Assembly (NCBI GenBank): GCA_002347095.1
Contig: DDWZ01000028.1
Span: 1 to 64,000 of the forward strand
Reading direction: 5' to 3'
DNA length: 64,000 nucleotides
Origin: Desulfobulbaceae bacterium UBA2273
GTDB taxonomy: Bacteria > Desulfobacterota > Desulfobulbia > Desulfobulbales > Desulfurivibrionaceae
Shown: in pieces, positions 1-7,787 of the stretch
Numbering within the stretch: position 1 is the first letter of the stretch
Layout: each line of letters opens with the position of its first letter
The notes under the pieces: model-generated
What the model was told of the DNA's origin: nothing
The model's database searches: none
Seen by the model: only the letters and a program-made list of their open reading frames with translations
Program-made: the position numbers and the translations under genes

Positions 1-2
1 TA

Positions 3-1814
3 ATTCGTTTTGATGGCGCTGTGCCCCAGGAGCAACGGACTCACATCTCCACCGTCCTCGGTTTTCTCCTTCCCGCCAAGCTGGTGTTGTTTCATCTGTT
101 CGGTTTGTATCGGGGGATGTGGAGGTACACCTCCCTTGCCGACCTGCTGAACATCCTCAAGGCGTGCGTAACGGCGGGATTTATTACCTTGGGCGGTATC
201 CTCTTGTTCAACCGTTTTGAGGGGTTTTCCAGGTCGGTCTTTGTGCTTGATGCTCTGTTGACCTTCCTTTTCATCGCCGGGTTTCGGATCAGTCTCCGAC
301 TTTCTTGCCAGAGTTTTTTTTGTCTGCCTTTTTTGCGGGAAGACGTCAGTAAGCGCCAGCGTCGCAAGCGGCTGCTCATCATCGGGGCAGGCGACGCAGC
401 CGAGAAGGTTACTCGGGAAATCAACGACAACAAAGGGTTGCCTTACATGGTGGCCGGATTTTTGGATGACCATTCCGCCAAGATCGGCCAACAGATTCAC
501 GGGATTCCGGTTCTTGGACCCATTGCGGATCTTTCGGAGTATGTATTTAAAGTCAAGGCCCAGGAAGTGCTCATCGCCATTCCTTCGGCCAGCCGTGACC
601 AGATGCAGAGGATTGTCGATCTGTGCCGGGCTTGCGAAATTCCGTTCAAGACTTTGCCCGGCTTGGGGGAGTTGATCAGCGACAAGGTCTCCATTAAAAC
701 CATCCGTGATGTCTCGTACAAGGATCTCCTGGGGCGGCCGCCGGTGCGGCTTGAGCTGGAGCAGATCGGCGATGTTTTGGCGGGAAAGACGGTTCTGGTT
801 ACCGGGGCTGGCGGCTCCATTGGTTCGGAGCTCTGTCGCCAGATTGTCCGCTTCCACCCCTCCACCCTTGTTCTCATGGACGCCAGCGAACAGAATCTCT
901 ACCAGATCGAGATGGAGTTGCTCCATGAATACGGCTTCAGAAATTATGTGGCCGTTCTCGGCAAGGTGCAGGACAAGGCTTTGCTGGAGTCGTTGTTCCC
1001 GCATTATCGGCCGGCTGTGGTTTTTCATGCCGCAGCCTACAAGCATGTACCCATGGTCGAGCGCAATCCCTGGGAAGGAGTCTACAATAATATCTTTGCC
1101 TCCAAGCGGTTGATGGAGGTTTCGGTACGACAAGGGGTGGAACGTTTTATCGTGATCTCCACCGACAAGGCAGTGCGGCCCACCAACGTCATGGGCGCCA
1201 CCAAGCGGATGACCGAGATCATCATGCAGGGTTTTTGCGAAAAAGCCCGATTGGCTGGGGCAGGAACCCGGTTTATGGCGGTGCGGTTTGGCAACGTCCT
1301 CGGCTCCTCTGGTTCGGTCATCCCCCTGTTCCGGCGGCAAATCGAGCTTGGTGGGCCGGTTACCGTCACCCATCCGGATATGACCCGCTACTTCATGTCC
1401 ATCGAGGAGGCGAGTCAGCTTATTCTCCAAGCCGCCACCATGGGCGAGGGCGGGGAGATTTTTATTCTGGAGATGGGGACGCCGGTGCGGATCGGCCAGA
1501 TGGCCCGTGATTTGATCAAGCTCTGCGGCAAGGAGCCGGATACGGAAATCGAGATCAAAGTCACCGGACTCCGGCCCGGCGAAAAGATGTACGAAGAGTT
1601 GATCACCGAGGGCGAGGGAATCGTGCCCACCGGCCATGAAAAGATCCTGGTGTTGCGCGGGAACGGCGCTTGTCTGGAGGACTTGCAGGAATCGCTGGAA
1701 AATCTTAAGCAATTCGCTTCAACCCATGATGCCGAGGGGATCAAGGCCGAGCTTGGCAGGGTGATTCCTGAGTATGCATTCCAGGCCAGTGAATCCGTCC
1801 TGCCCAGGGGATGA
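3..1814 (+). CDS. Nucleoside-diphosphate-sugar 4,6-dehydratase, WbpM/CapD/PglF type (5' end outside window)
   Basis: Membrane-anchored sugar-nucleotide dehydratase, typically acting on UDP-GlcNAc at the start of O-antigen, capsule or glycan synthesis. The frame is open to the left edge (visible residues IRFDG precede the GTG at 21), and the family has more N-terminal membrane helices than are seen here, so the true start lies upstream. Visible order: the remaining membrane segments (about residues 10-95), a first nucleotide-binding fold (GAGDAAEKV), then the extended SDR domain with VTGAGGSIGSE. The family's catalytic region is present (STDKA followed by MGATKR). The C-terminus is complete at TGA 1812-1814. 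The family assignment is firm; the substrate is not readable from sequence. Confidence 0.9.
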   Translation: MRFDGAVPQEQRTHISTVLGFLLPAKLVLFHLFGLYRGMWRYTSLADLLNILKACVTAGFITLGGILLFNRFEGFSRSVFVLDALLTFLFIAGFRISLRLSCQSFFCLPFLREDVSKRQRRKRLLIIGAGDAAEKVTREINDNKGLPYMVAGFLDDHSAKIGQQIHGIPVLGPIADLSEYVFKVKAQEVLIAIPSASRDQMQRIVDLCRACEIPFKTLPGLGELISDKVSIKTIRDVSYKDLLGRPPVRLELEQIGDVLAGKTVLVTGAGGSIGSELCRQIVRFHPSTLVLMDASEQNLYQIEMELLHEYGFRNYVAVLGKVQDKALLESLFPHYRPAVVFHAAAYKHVPMVERNPWEGVYNNIFASKRLMEVSVRQGVERFIVISTDKAVRPTNVMGATKRMTEIIMQGFCEKARLAGAGTRFMAVRFGNVLGSSGSVIPLFRRQIELGGPVTVTHPDMTRYFMSIEEASQLILQAATMGEGGEIFILEMGTPVRIGQMARDLIKLCGKEPDTEIEIKVTGLRPGEKMYEELITEGEGIVPTGHEKILVLRGNGACLEDLQESLENLKQFASTHDAEGIKAELGRVIPEYAFQASESVLPRG

Positions 1815-1902
1815 GCGTTGCTTTTGGCTGGACATCGCTTGGGAATCATTGATAAAATTATTGAGTGAGACGGTCATCTCTTCCCCTTGGCCATTTTGTT
1901 CT

Positions 1903-1930
1903 TTGCAAGAGGGAGCAGGTGTTGTAAAGT
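1903..1930 (+). promoter_or_regulatory. Possible promoter for tRNA-Ser and SRP RNA
   Basis: TTGCAA (1903-1908) and TAAAGT (1925-1930) are separated by 16 bp, about 44 bp before the tRNA. Each hexamer matches the sigma-70 consensus at four of six positions, so this is only a candidate. Confidence 0.3.
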
Positions 1931-1973
1931 GGTGCCCCATTGGCCAGCGTGCCTATTTGCTCTGAAAAACGCT

Positions 1974-2061
1974 GGAGAGGTGACCGAGTGGCTTAAGGTG
2001 CACGCCTGGAACGCGTGTGTGCGGCAACGTACCGTGGGTTCGAATCCCACCTTCTCCACCA
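1974..2061 (+). tRNA. tRNA-Ser (GGA)
   Basis: Class II tRNA with a long variable arm. The acceptor strand GGAGAGG (1974-1980) pairs with CTTCTCC (2051-2057). The anticodon stem CACGC/GCGTG encloses loop CTGGAAC with anticodon GGA at 2008-2010. The T arm is GTGGGTTCGAATCCCAC and the 3' CCA is encoded. The discriminator base reads A, where G is usual for tRNA-Ser. It lies only 15 bp before the SRP RNA, so the two are probably one transcript. Confidence 0.95.
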
Positions 2062-2076
2062 GATATTTTACGGTTT

Positions 2077-2178
2077 GATAGCCGGGTCCTGCGCAACAGA
2101 GACTTGCGAACCCCGCCAGGTCCGGAAGGAAGCAACGGTAGTGAGTAACTCTGTGTGCCGCAGGGGTGCCTGGCTATC
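2077..2178 (+). ncRNA. ffs: Small bacterial SRP RNA (4.5S type)
   Basis: RNA scaffold of the signal recognition particle, binding Ffh for co-translational targeting of membrane proteins. The diagnostic tetraloop and Ffh-binding region GGTCCGGAAGGAAGCA is at 2119-2134. The terminal helix is closed by GATAGCC (2077-2083) and GGCTATC (2172-2178). No promoter fits in the 15-bp gap to tRNA-Ser, which suggests co-transcription. A T-run follows immediately. Confidence 0.93.
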
Positions 2179-2186
2179 ATTTTTTT
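2172..2186 (+). terminator. Terminator of the SRP RNA
   Basis: The closing strand of the SRP RNA helix runs into a seven-T tract (2180-2186), so the RNA's own terminal stem probably serves as the terminator hairpin. Confidence 0.6.
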
Positions 2187-2296
2187 GTAAGCGATTGCAG
2201 GGCACCACATCTTGCAGCGATCGGTCCGTCTCACGTACCTGGTGTACGCTTCGCCGTCCCGCTTGCCGCAACCTGCGGCACCCTGCAACCGCTTAC
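2187..2296. repeat. Palindromic intergenic repeat, copy 1
   Basis: 110-bp near-palindrome. The left arm GTAAGCGATTGCAGGGCACC pairs with the right arm ending CCGCTTAC at 17 of 20 positions. An inner pair, CACGTAC...GTACGC, surrounds the centre. The interior (CACCACATC...CTTCGC...CTGCGGCACC) aligns with the repeats at 8329-8434 and 23376-23481. It fills the gap between the SRP RNA and dnaX. Confidence 0.75.
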
Positions 2297-2366
2297 CCTT
2301 GTTTTCTCATTTGCAGCTCTATCTTCCGTTTTCCCCGTTTACCGGGCTGATCTCCGAGGGCTGAAA

Positions 2367-4112
2367 ATGTCCTACCTTGTTCTCGCCAGAAAATGGCGTC
2401 CCCAGAATTTCGATGCGGTTGTCGGTCAGCAGGCCGTGGTGCGCACCTTGCGCAACGCGCTTACCCGGAACCGGGTGGCCCATGCCATGCTTTTTTCCGG
2501 GGTGCGCGGGGTTGGGAAAACCACCCTGGCGCGGCTCATGGCCAAGGCGCTCAACTGCCGGCAGGGCGAGCCGGATGTGCCCTGCGATCAGTGCGAGTCC
2601 TGTCTGGAGATCATGGCCGGCAATGCCATGGATCTGCATGAGATCGACGGCGCCTCCAACCGCGGTATCCAGGAGATCCGCGAACTCAAGGAAAACATCC
2701 GCTTTTTCCCTGCCAAGGGGCGCTACAAGATCATCATCATCGATGAAGTGCACATGCTCACCACCGAGGCTTTCAATGCTCTGTTGAAAACCCTGGAAGA
2801 GCCGCCCGCCCATGTCTATTTCATGTTTGCCACCACCGAGCTGCACAAGATCCCGATCACCATCCTTTCCCGTTGCCAGCGCTATGAGCTCAAGCGGGTG
2901 CCTTTTGTCGAGCTGGTTGCTTTTTTTGCCAGGATCGCCGCAGCGGAAAAAGTCGCGATTTCCCAGCGCGGTCTGGAGATGATCGGGCGGGAGGCGGACG
3001 GCAGTGTGCGGGACGGCTTAAGTCTTCTTGATCAGCTTTTTTCCTTTGGCGGGGCGGAGATCAGCGATGGGGATGTGGCCGAGGTTCTGGGGCTGGTCGA
3101 CCGCCGGATTTATGAAAATCTGGCGCGCGCTCTCCTGGCCGGAGACCTGGCCGGGTGCCTTGAAATATTTGAGCAGGGCCAAGCCGCGGGCATGGATCTC
3201 AAGCGTTTTGCCAGCGATCTGTTGGGATTCTTCCGATCCTTGCTGATTGCCAAGGTCAAGGCCAGTCCCGAGGATCTGCTGGATATTTCCGATCAGGAAC
3301 TGGCGGCAATCAAGGATATTGCCGCAGGCGCCAGCCAGGAAACGCTCTATCAGTATTTTTCTTTGCTGCTGAAGGGGAGCGAAGAAATGCAGTACTCTTC
3401 CCGACCGCGCCTTGCCTTGGAAATGGCGTTTGTCCGGGCCACCCAGGCTGGGCAGATCGTGCCGACGGCTACTCTGCTGGGTCGTCTTGACGGGCTGCTG
3501 GCCGGAGCCTTGCCTTTGGCGCAAGGGGGCGGAAAGGCTGGATTTCCGGCGGTTTCCACCGCCGAGCCTGAGCCAAATGCGCCCATAGAGACACCCCGGG
3601 CTCCGCTTGCCGCCCCCTCTTCCGGATCGCTTCCGGCACAAAAAAAAAATGAAATAACCAGTGCGCCAGCGCCTCTTTCGGAACATGCCCGTGCATTGCC
3701 TCCTGTCGCGATGGCTTCCCCTTCCGGGCGGGAGGTGAAACGGGATTGGGAGGCGTTTATTGAGTATGTCAAGGCGCGGAAGCGCTGGATGGCGCCGGTG
3801 CTGCAACTCTGTGCCATGGCCCGTGATGAGGGGAGCGAGCTGGTTTTAAAATTTGATGATCCTTCCGATTGCAAGCTGTTGCAGGAGCATGACAATCTGA
3901 AGCTTTTGCAATCCTTTGCCTTGGATTTTTTTCAGCATGATTTCCGGGTTGTTTTCAGGGTCCGCGGTGCACAGGCAATTGAGGATGGCGGTGGTAACGA
4001 GGCTGAGGATCTTCTTGTCGAGCGGCGGGTTTTGGCCAATGATCCCATGGTGCAGATGACGGCCGAGATTTTTGGCGGCCAGGTCGGCAGTATTCGGACC
4101 GGAACAAAGTAA
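2367..4112 (+). CDS. dnaX: DNA polymerase III subunit tau (and probably gamma)
   Basis: Clamp-loader ATPase of the replicase, 581 aa. The start is the ATG of MSYLVLARKW, with GAGGG six bases upstream; the frame upstream is open but runs through a repeat. Visible: Walker A GVRGVGKTT, a four-cysteine zinc module (C, then PCDQCESC), Walker B IIIDEVHML and the SRC motif (ILSRCQ). A proline/alanine-rich linker follows, then a C-terminal tau domain. The linker contains a ten-A run (3640-3649). In the zero frame it reads Q-K-K-N-E. One extra A gives an immediate TGA, and one A fewer gives TAA three codons later, so slipped products would be about 428-429 aa, matching the size of gamma. dnaX-ybaB-recR is a classical gene order. 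Confidence 0.97.
   Translation: MSYLVLARKWRPQNFDAVVGQQAVVRTLRNALTRNRVAHAMLFSGVRGVGKTTLARLMAKALNCRQGEPDVPCDQCESCLEIMAGNAMDLHEIDGASNRGIQEIRELKENIRFFPAKGRYKIIIIDEVHMLTTEAFNALLKTLEEPPAHVYFMFATTELHKIPITILSRCQRYELKRVPFVELVAFFARIAAAEKVAISQRGLEMIGREADGSVRDGLSLLDQLFSFGGAEISDGDVAEVLGLVDRRIYENLARALLAGDLAGCLEIFEQGQAAGMDLKRFASDLLGFFRSLLIAKVKASPEDLLDISDQELAAIKDIAAGASQETLYQYFSLLLKGSEEMQYSSRPRLALEMAFVRATQAGQIVPTATLLGRLDGLLAGALPLAQGGGKAGFPAVSTAEPEPNAPIETPRAPLAAPSSGSLPAQKKNEITSAPAPLSEHARALPPVAMASPSGREVKRDWEAFIEYVKARKRWMAPVLQLCAMARDEGSELVLKFDDPSDCKLLQEHDNLKLLQSFALDFFQHDFRVVFRVRGAQAIEDGGGNEAEDLLVERRVLANDPMVQMTAEIFGGQVGSIRTGTK
3640..3657 (+). promoter_or_regulatory. Putative slippage site producing DnaX gamma
   Basis: A10 homopolymer at 3640-3649 inside dnaX. 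Stops lie at once in both alternative frames: TGA 3650-3652 in the -1 frame and TAA 3655-3657 in the +1 frame. A run this long is known to promote transcriptional slippage (as in Thermus dnaX) or ribosomal frameshifting (as in E. coli dnaX). I saw no strong downstream hairpin, which favours transcriptional slippage. Confidence 0.65.
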
Positions 4113-4194
4113 AAGGCTCAAGGACAGGGGAGAGCCGGCAGATGCTTCCTGTGTCCTTGCGGTATATGGGAATGTCAATGTCGGAGATATGCGG

Positions 4195-4503
4195 ATGGAT
4201 ATGAAACAGATGGTGAAGCAGGCGCAGCAGTTTCAGCAGCGGCTGACGGAGATGCAGGGGGAATTGGCCGGGAAACAGGTCAGCGCCTCGGTGGGCGGGG
4301 GGATGGTGAGCGCCACGGTGAACGGCAGGCACGAGCTCGTCAGTCTGGCCATTGACAAGGAAGTGGTAGACCCTTCGGACCCGCAGATGCTCCAGGATCT
4401 TGTGGTCTCTGCGGTGAATGAGGCCATGCGCAAGGCCCAGGCCATGATCGAGGCCGAAATGGCCAAGATCACCGGCGGCATCAAGATTCCGGGGATGTTT
4501 TAA
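4195..4503 (+). CDS. ybaB: YbaB/EbfC family nucleoid-associated protein
   Basis: Small DNA-binding protein of 102 aa, usually encoded between dnaX and recR as here. It is rich in Met, Gln and Lys near the N-terminus (MDMKQMVKQAQQFQQ) and has the family core GKQVSASVGGGMVSATVNG followed by an amphipathic C-terminal helix. I chose ATG 4195 because GGAG at 4183-4186 is eight bases upstream; ATG 4189 would be too close and ATG 4201 is also possible. It probably belongs to the dnaX transcript. Confidence 0.93.
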   Translation: MDMKQMVKQAQQFQQRLTEMQGELAGKQVSASVGGGMVSATVNGRHELVSLAIDKEVVDPSDPQMLQDLVVSAVNEAMRKAQAMIEAEMAKITGGIKIPGMF

Positions 4504-4521
4504 GGGATAGGCGCAAGGCTC

Positions 4522-4608
4522 AAGGTTAAAGGTGCAAGGTGAAGAAATGAAGCCTGAGAAATTGTGTTTGTCCGTTCCTTTCACCTTTCACCTTTCACCT
4601 TGGACCTT
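4522..4608. repeat. AAGGT-rich repeat and inverted copy between ybaB and recR
   Basis: Three direct copies of TTTCACC (about 4580-4600) follow an imperfectly complementary stretch (AAGGTTAAAGGTGCAAGGTG, 4522-4541). The two could form a hairpin just before recR, which has no evident Shine-Dalgarno sequence. A related string (AAAGGCTCAAGG) also follows dnaX near 4113. Confidence 0.5.
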
Positions 4609-4614
4609 TTGTAT

Positions 4615-5223
4615 ATGAACGTCGTACCTCCGGCCCTGAGCCGCCTTATTGCCGACCTGAACCGGTTGCCTGGAATCGGCATGAAAACTGCGACCCGGCT
4701 CGCTCTCCATATCCTGCGGCGGCCAGCCAGCGAGGCCCAGAGCCTGGCCAGGGATTTGGGGGAGCTGCACCGGAGCATCAGATTGTGCAGCGGCTGTTTC
4801 GCCTTTGCGGAAACCGATCCCTGCGGCATCTGTAAGGATTCCGAGCGTGATGGCGGGTTGGTCTGCGTGGTGGAGGAATCCGCGGATCTCATGGCCATCG
4901 AGAAGACCGGGGCCTTCAAGGGCAAGTACCATATCCTCCATGGGGTTCTTTCTCCCATGGATGGAATCGGGCCTGAGGAAATCAAGGCGGATGCCTTGCT
5001 GGAACGCATCCGCAACCAGCAGGTGCGGGAGGTGCTGATCGCCACCAGCTCCACCGTGCCCGGGGAGGCGACGGCCGCCTATCTCATCAAGCGGTTGCAG
5101 GAAGAGGCTGCGGTCAAGGTGACCAGACTGGCCTGCGGGATTCCCATGGGCATGGATATCAAGTATGCCGATGAGCTCACGCTCAGCCGGGCCATTGAAT
5201 CCCGGAAGGATACCTGCTCCTGA
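4615..5223 (+). CDS. recR: Recombination mediator RecR
   Basis: RecFOR-pathway protein that helps load RecA onto gapped DNA, 202 aa (family about 200). Order: helix-hairpin-helix (LNRLPGIGMKTATRLALHIL), a four-Cys zinc finger (CSGCFAFAETDPCGIC), then the Toprim domain with CVVEESADLMAIEKTGAFKG. The start is the first ATG before NVVPPALSRL; there is no good ribosome binding site, only a pyrimidine-rich repeat. Third gene of the dnaX-ybaB-recR cluster. Confidence 0.96.
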   Translation: MNVVPPALSRLIADLNRLPGIGMKTATRLALHILRRPASEAQSLARDLGELHRSIRLCSGCFAFAETDPCGICKDSERDGGLVCVVEESADLMAIEKTGAFKGKYHILHGVLSPMDGIGPEEIKADALLERIRNQQVREVLIATSSTVPGEATAAYLIKRLQEEAAVKVTRLACGIPMGMDIKYADELTLSRAIESRKDTCS

Positions 5224-5539
5224 GGGCGGAAGCCCTTTCTGGATAGAGGCTATCTGAGCTATCCCGGATGAGCGCTAATCTTCCGCAAGACGCTATTTGT
5301 ACATAGAATAATCCCTACGAAATTCCCCCTCTCCCCCGCTTTGGTGGGGGGGAGGGGTTACACGGCGGCTGTTCACCCTCTCCCTAAAGGGCGAGGGAAT
5401 TTGCGGAAGATTGACACTAATCTGGAAACTATTTGTCCTTGACACTGGGGCGAATTGTTGGTAATTGGTTGCCGTTTGGAAGGTTTGTCTTAAAGAGACA
5501 AGGGGCTGTCGCCAATGGCGGCGTGCTCATTATTTTTTT
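5224..5539. other. Gene-free interval recR to tRNA-Val
   Basis: 316 bp without a credible gene. It holds the palindromic element at 5277-5412 and otherwise short imperfect repeats (GGATAGAGGCTATCTGAGCTATCC at about 5241-5264 is itself hairpin-like). No convincing tRNA promoter was found. Confidence 0.5.
5277..5412. repeat. Small palindromic (MITE-like) element
   Basis: 136 bp bounded by a perfect 12-bp inverted repeat, AATCTTCCGCAA (5277-5288) and TTGCGGAAGATT (5401-5412). Inside, a second inverted pair (AAATTCCCCCTC and GAGGGAATTT) and pyrimidine/purine blocks (CCCCTCTCCCCC...GGGGGGGAGGGG) continue the dyad. It has no coding capacity. It resembles non-autonomous miniature elements, but I cannot name a parent transposase. 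Confidence 0.6.
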
Positions 5540-5616
5540 AGGCGCGTAGCTCAGTTGGTTAGAGCGCTTGCCCGACACGCAAGAGGTCGGCGGTTCGAAT
5601 CCGCCCGCGCCTACCA
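5540..5616 (+). tRNA. tRNA-Val (GAC), with C at position 33
   Basis: The acceptor AGGCGCG (5540-5546) pairs perfectly with CGCGCCT, followed by discriminator A and an encoded CCA. The anticodon stem CTTGC/GCAAG encloses loop CCGACAC, so the anticodon is GAC (valine). Position 33, nearly always U in tRNAs, reads C. The T arm is GGCGGTTCGAATCCGCC. All helices are intact, so it does not look like a pseudogene. Confidence 0.92.
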
Positions 5617-5754
5617 GAAGAACATCCACGATATCGTGACGTCGCAAGGCCTGGCAGGGGGCATTTTTTGCCAGACCTTATTGTGCAGGCAGATTGACCA
5701 GGTCAATGTGCTTGTTTTTGTTTGTGCATTTGCGGAAAGGCTGATCCAACAACC

Positions 5755-7695
5755 ATGACGGAAATATCCCTCACCCTTCCTTCCGGGGAGCAGAAAACGA
5801 TCCCCGCGGGGACCACGGTGGCCGAGGCCCTGAAAGAGCTGGTTTCCAACAAGGAGCGCAAGCAGACCATTGCCGCCCGGTTGGATGACAGGCTGGTGGA
5901 TCTTTCCATGCCCATCACTGCCGCTGCCGCCTTTGCGCCCATAACCATTGACAGCCCCGAGGCCTTGGAAATTCTCCGGCACAGTGCGGCCCATGTCATG
6001 GCCGAGGCTGTCCTGGCCCTGTTCGGCAAGGAGGTGCAGGTTGCCATTGGGCCTGCCATCGCCGATGGATTTTACTATGATTTCGACCGGACCGAGCCGT
6101 TCACCCCGGACGATCTTGCCCTGATTGAAGCAAAAATGCAGGAGCTTGTCGCTCTCGCCGCTCCTTTTTCTCGGGAGACCATGTCTTCCGATCAGGCGAT
6201 TGCGCTTTTTGAAAAGAGCGGGCAACGCTACAAGGTTGAGCTGCTGAAAGACCTTGGCGCCGAGACGGTCTCGCTGTACCGGCAGGGAGATTTTGTTGAT
6301 CTCTGCCGTGGTCCGCATCTGCCGCATGCCGGCTGGCTTAAGGCGGTCAAGGTGATCAAGTTGGCCGGCGCCTATTGGCGTGGCGATGAAAAAAACCAGA
6401 TGCTCCAGCGCATCTACGGCACGGCGTTTTTTGACCCCAAGGATCTGAAGGCCTATCTCCTCCAGATTGAAGAGGCGAAAAAGCGCGATCACCGGAAGCT
6501 CGGCAAGGAACTGGAATTGTTTGCCGTCTCCGATCAGGTCGGACCGGGTTTGATTCTGTGGCAGCCCAAGGGGGCATTGCTCCGGAAGATTATCGAGGAT
6601 CACTGGCGCGAAGAACATTACAAAAACGGCTACGAGTTGCTGTTTACTCCGCACATTGCCCGGCGCGATATGTGGAAAACCAGCGGTCATCTCGATTTTT
6701 ACGGGGAGAATATGTTTTCCCCCATGGAGATCGAAGAGGTGAGCTATCAGCTCAAGCCGATGAATTGCCCGTTTCATATCGGCATCTATAATACGCGCAA
6801 GCGCAGCTACCGGGAATTTCCCCTGCGCTGGTGCGAGCTGGGCACCGTGTACCGCTTCGAAAAAACCGGCGCTTTGCATGGATTGATGCGGGTGCGCGGT
6901 TTCACCCAGGACGATGCCCATATTTTCTGCCGTCCCGACCACCTGGAAGAGGAGATTTTTAATATCCTTGACCTGAACCTGCACATCCTCAAGACCTTCG
7001 GGTTTGAAAGCTATGAGGTGTATCTCTCCACCAGGCCGGAAAAATCCGTGGGCAGCGACGAGCACTGGGATCAGGCCACTGCCGCCCTGAAGCTGGCCCT
7101 GGAGAAAAAGGGTTTGGCGTATGCGATCGACCCCGGCGAAGGGGTATTTTACGGGCCGAAAATCGACATCAAGATCAAGGATGTTTTGGGGCGGAGCTGG
7201 CAATGCTCCACCATCCAGGTGGATTTCAACCTGCCCGAACGCTTTGAGATGACCTATACCGGGGAAGACGGCAAGGAGCATCAGCCGATCATGATCCACC
7301 GGGCGCTCATGGGCTCGCTGGAGCGCTTCATCGGGGTGCTTATCGAGCATTATGCCGGCGCCTTTCCGGTGTGGCTTGCCCCGGCTCAGGCCCGAATCAT
7401 GAATATCACCGACGCGCAGGGCGATTACGCGGAAGAGGTGTATGCCGAATTGCGCCGGGCCGGAGTGCGGGTTGAAAAGGATCTCCGCAACGAAAAGCTT
7501 AATTACAAGATTCGCGAAGCCCAGATGCAGAAGATTCCCTACATGCTGATCATCGGCGACAAGGAAGTGGAAGCGCGTCAGGTCACGGTGCGGTTGCGCA
7601 ACGGCGACAATCTGCCGGCCATGTCGATCCCTGAGTTTGCGGCCTTGATTGCCGGGGAAAATGAGGCAGGTCGAACTGGTGCTTGCAATAGCTAG
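5755..7695 (+). CDS. thrS: Threonyl-tRNA synthetase
   Basis: Charges tRNA-Thr; 646 aa, the usual full length. Order: N-terminal TGS domain (about 1-60), editing domain with HSAAHVMAEAV, class II catalytic core (WQPKGALLRKIIEDHW; zinc ligand Cys in LKPMNCPFHI; motif 2 RWCELGTVYRFEKTG), motif 3 near IMIHRALMGSLERFIG, and a C-terminal anticodon-binding domain. The start is the ATG of MTEISLTLPSGE; an upstream GTG would add an implausible leader. First gene of a thrS-infC-rpmI-rplT-pheST-type cluster. Confidence 0.98.
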   Translation: MTEISLTLPSGEQKTIPAGTTVAEALKELVSNKERKQTIAARLDDRLVDLSMPITAAAAFAPITIDSPEALEILRHSAAHVMAEAVLALFGKEVQVAIGPAIADGFYYDFDRTEPFTPDDLALIEAKMQELVALAAPFSRETMSSDQAIALFEKSGQRYKVELLKDLGAETVSLYRQGDFVDLCRGPHLPHAGWLKAVKVIKLAGAYWRGDEKNQMLQRIYGTAFFDPKDLKAYLLQIEEAKKRDHRKLGKELELFAVSDQVGPGLILWQPKGALLRKIIEDHWREEHYKNGYELLFTPHIARRDMWKTSGHLDFYGENMFSPMEIEEVSYQLKPMNCPFHIGIYNTRKRSYREFPLRWCELGTVYRFEKTGALHGLMRVRGFTQDDAHIFCRPDHLEEEIFNILDLNLHILKTFGFESYEVYLSTRPEKSVGSDEHWDQATAALKLALEKKGLAYAIDPGEGVFYGPKIDIKIKDVLGRSWQCSTIQVDFNLPERFEMTYTGEDGKEHQPIMIHRALMGSLERFIGVLIEHYAGAFPVWLAPAQARIMNITDAQGDYAEEVYAELRRAGVRVEKDLRNEKLNYKIREAQMQKIPYMLIIGDKEVEARQVTVRLRNGDNLPAMSIPEFAALIAGENEAGRTGACNS

Positions 7696-7772
7696 GTGAT
7701 TCAGAGTATTATGATATATTTCAGCGTGCGGATGCGTTGCGTCATGTGCGGTGTTTTAAGAATCATGTGTGC

Positions 7773-7787
7773 GGAGGTATGAGTATC
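7773..7787 (+). promoter_or_regulatory. infC ribosome binding site and AUC start
   Basis: GGAGGT (7773-7778) directly abuts an ATG (7779), leaving no spacing for initiation there. The in-frame ATC at 7785 is six bases away, the normal spacing, and aligns with the AUU start of E. coli infC (next codons Lys-Gly). IF3 rejects non-AUG starts, so this would be the familiar autoregulatory arrangement. Confidence 0.7.

Noticed and set aside
2166..2366. N-terminal extension of dnaX
   Set aside because: It runs through the SRP RNA end and palindromic repeat 1; conserved DnaX begins at MSYLVLARKW.
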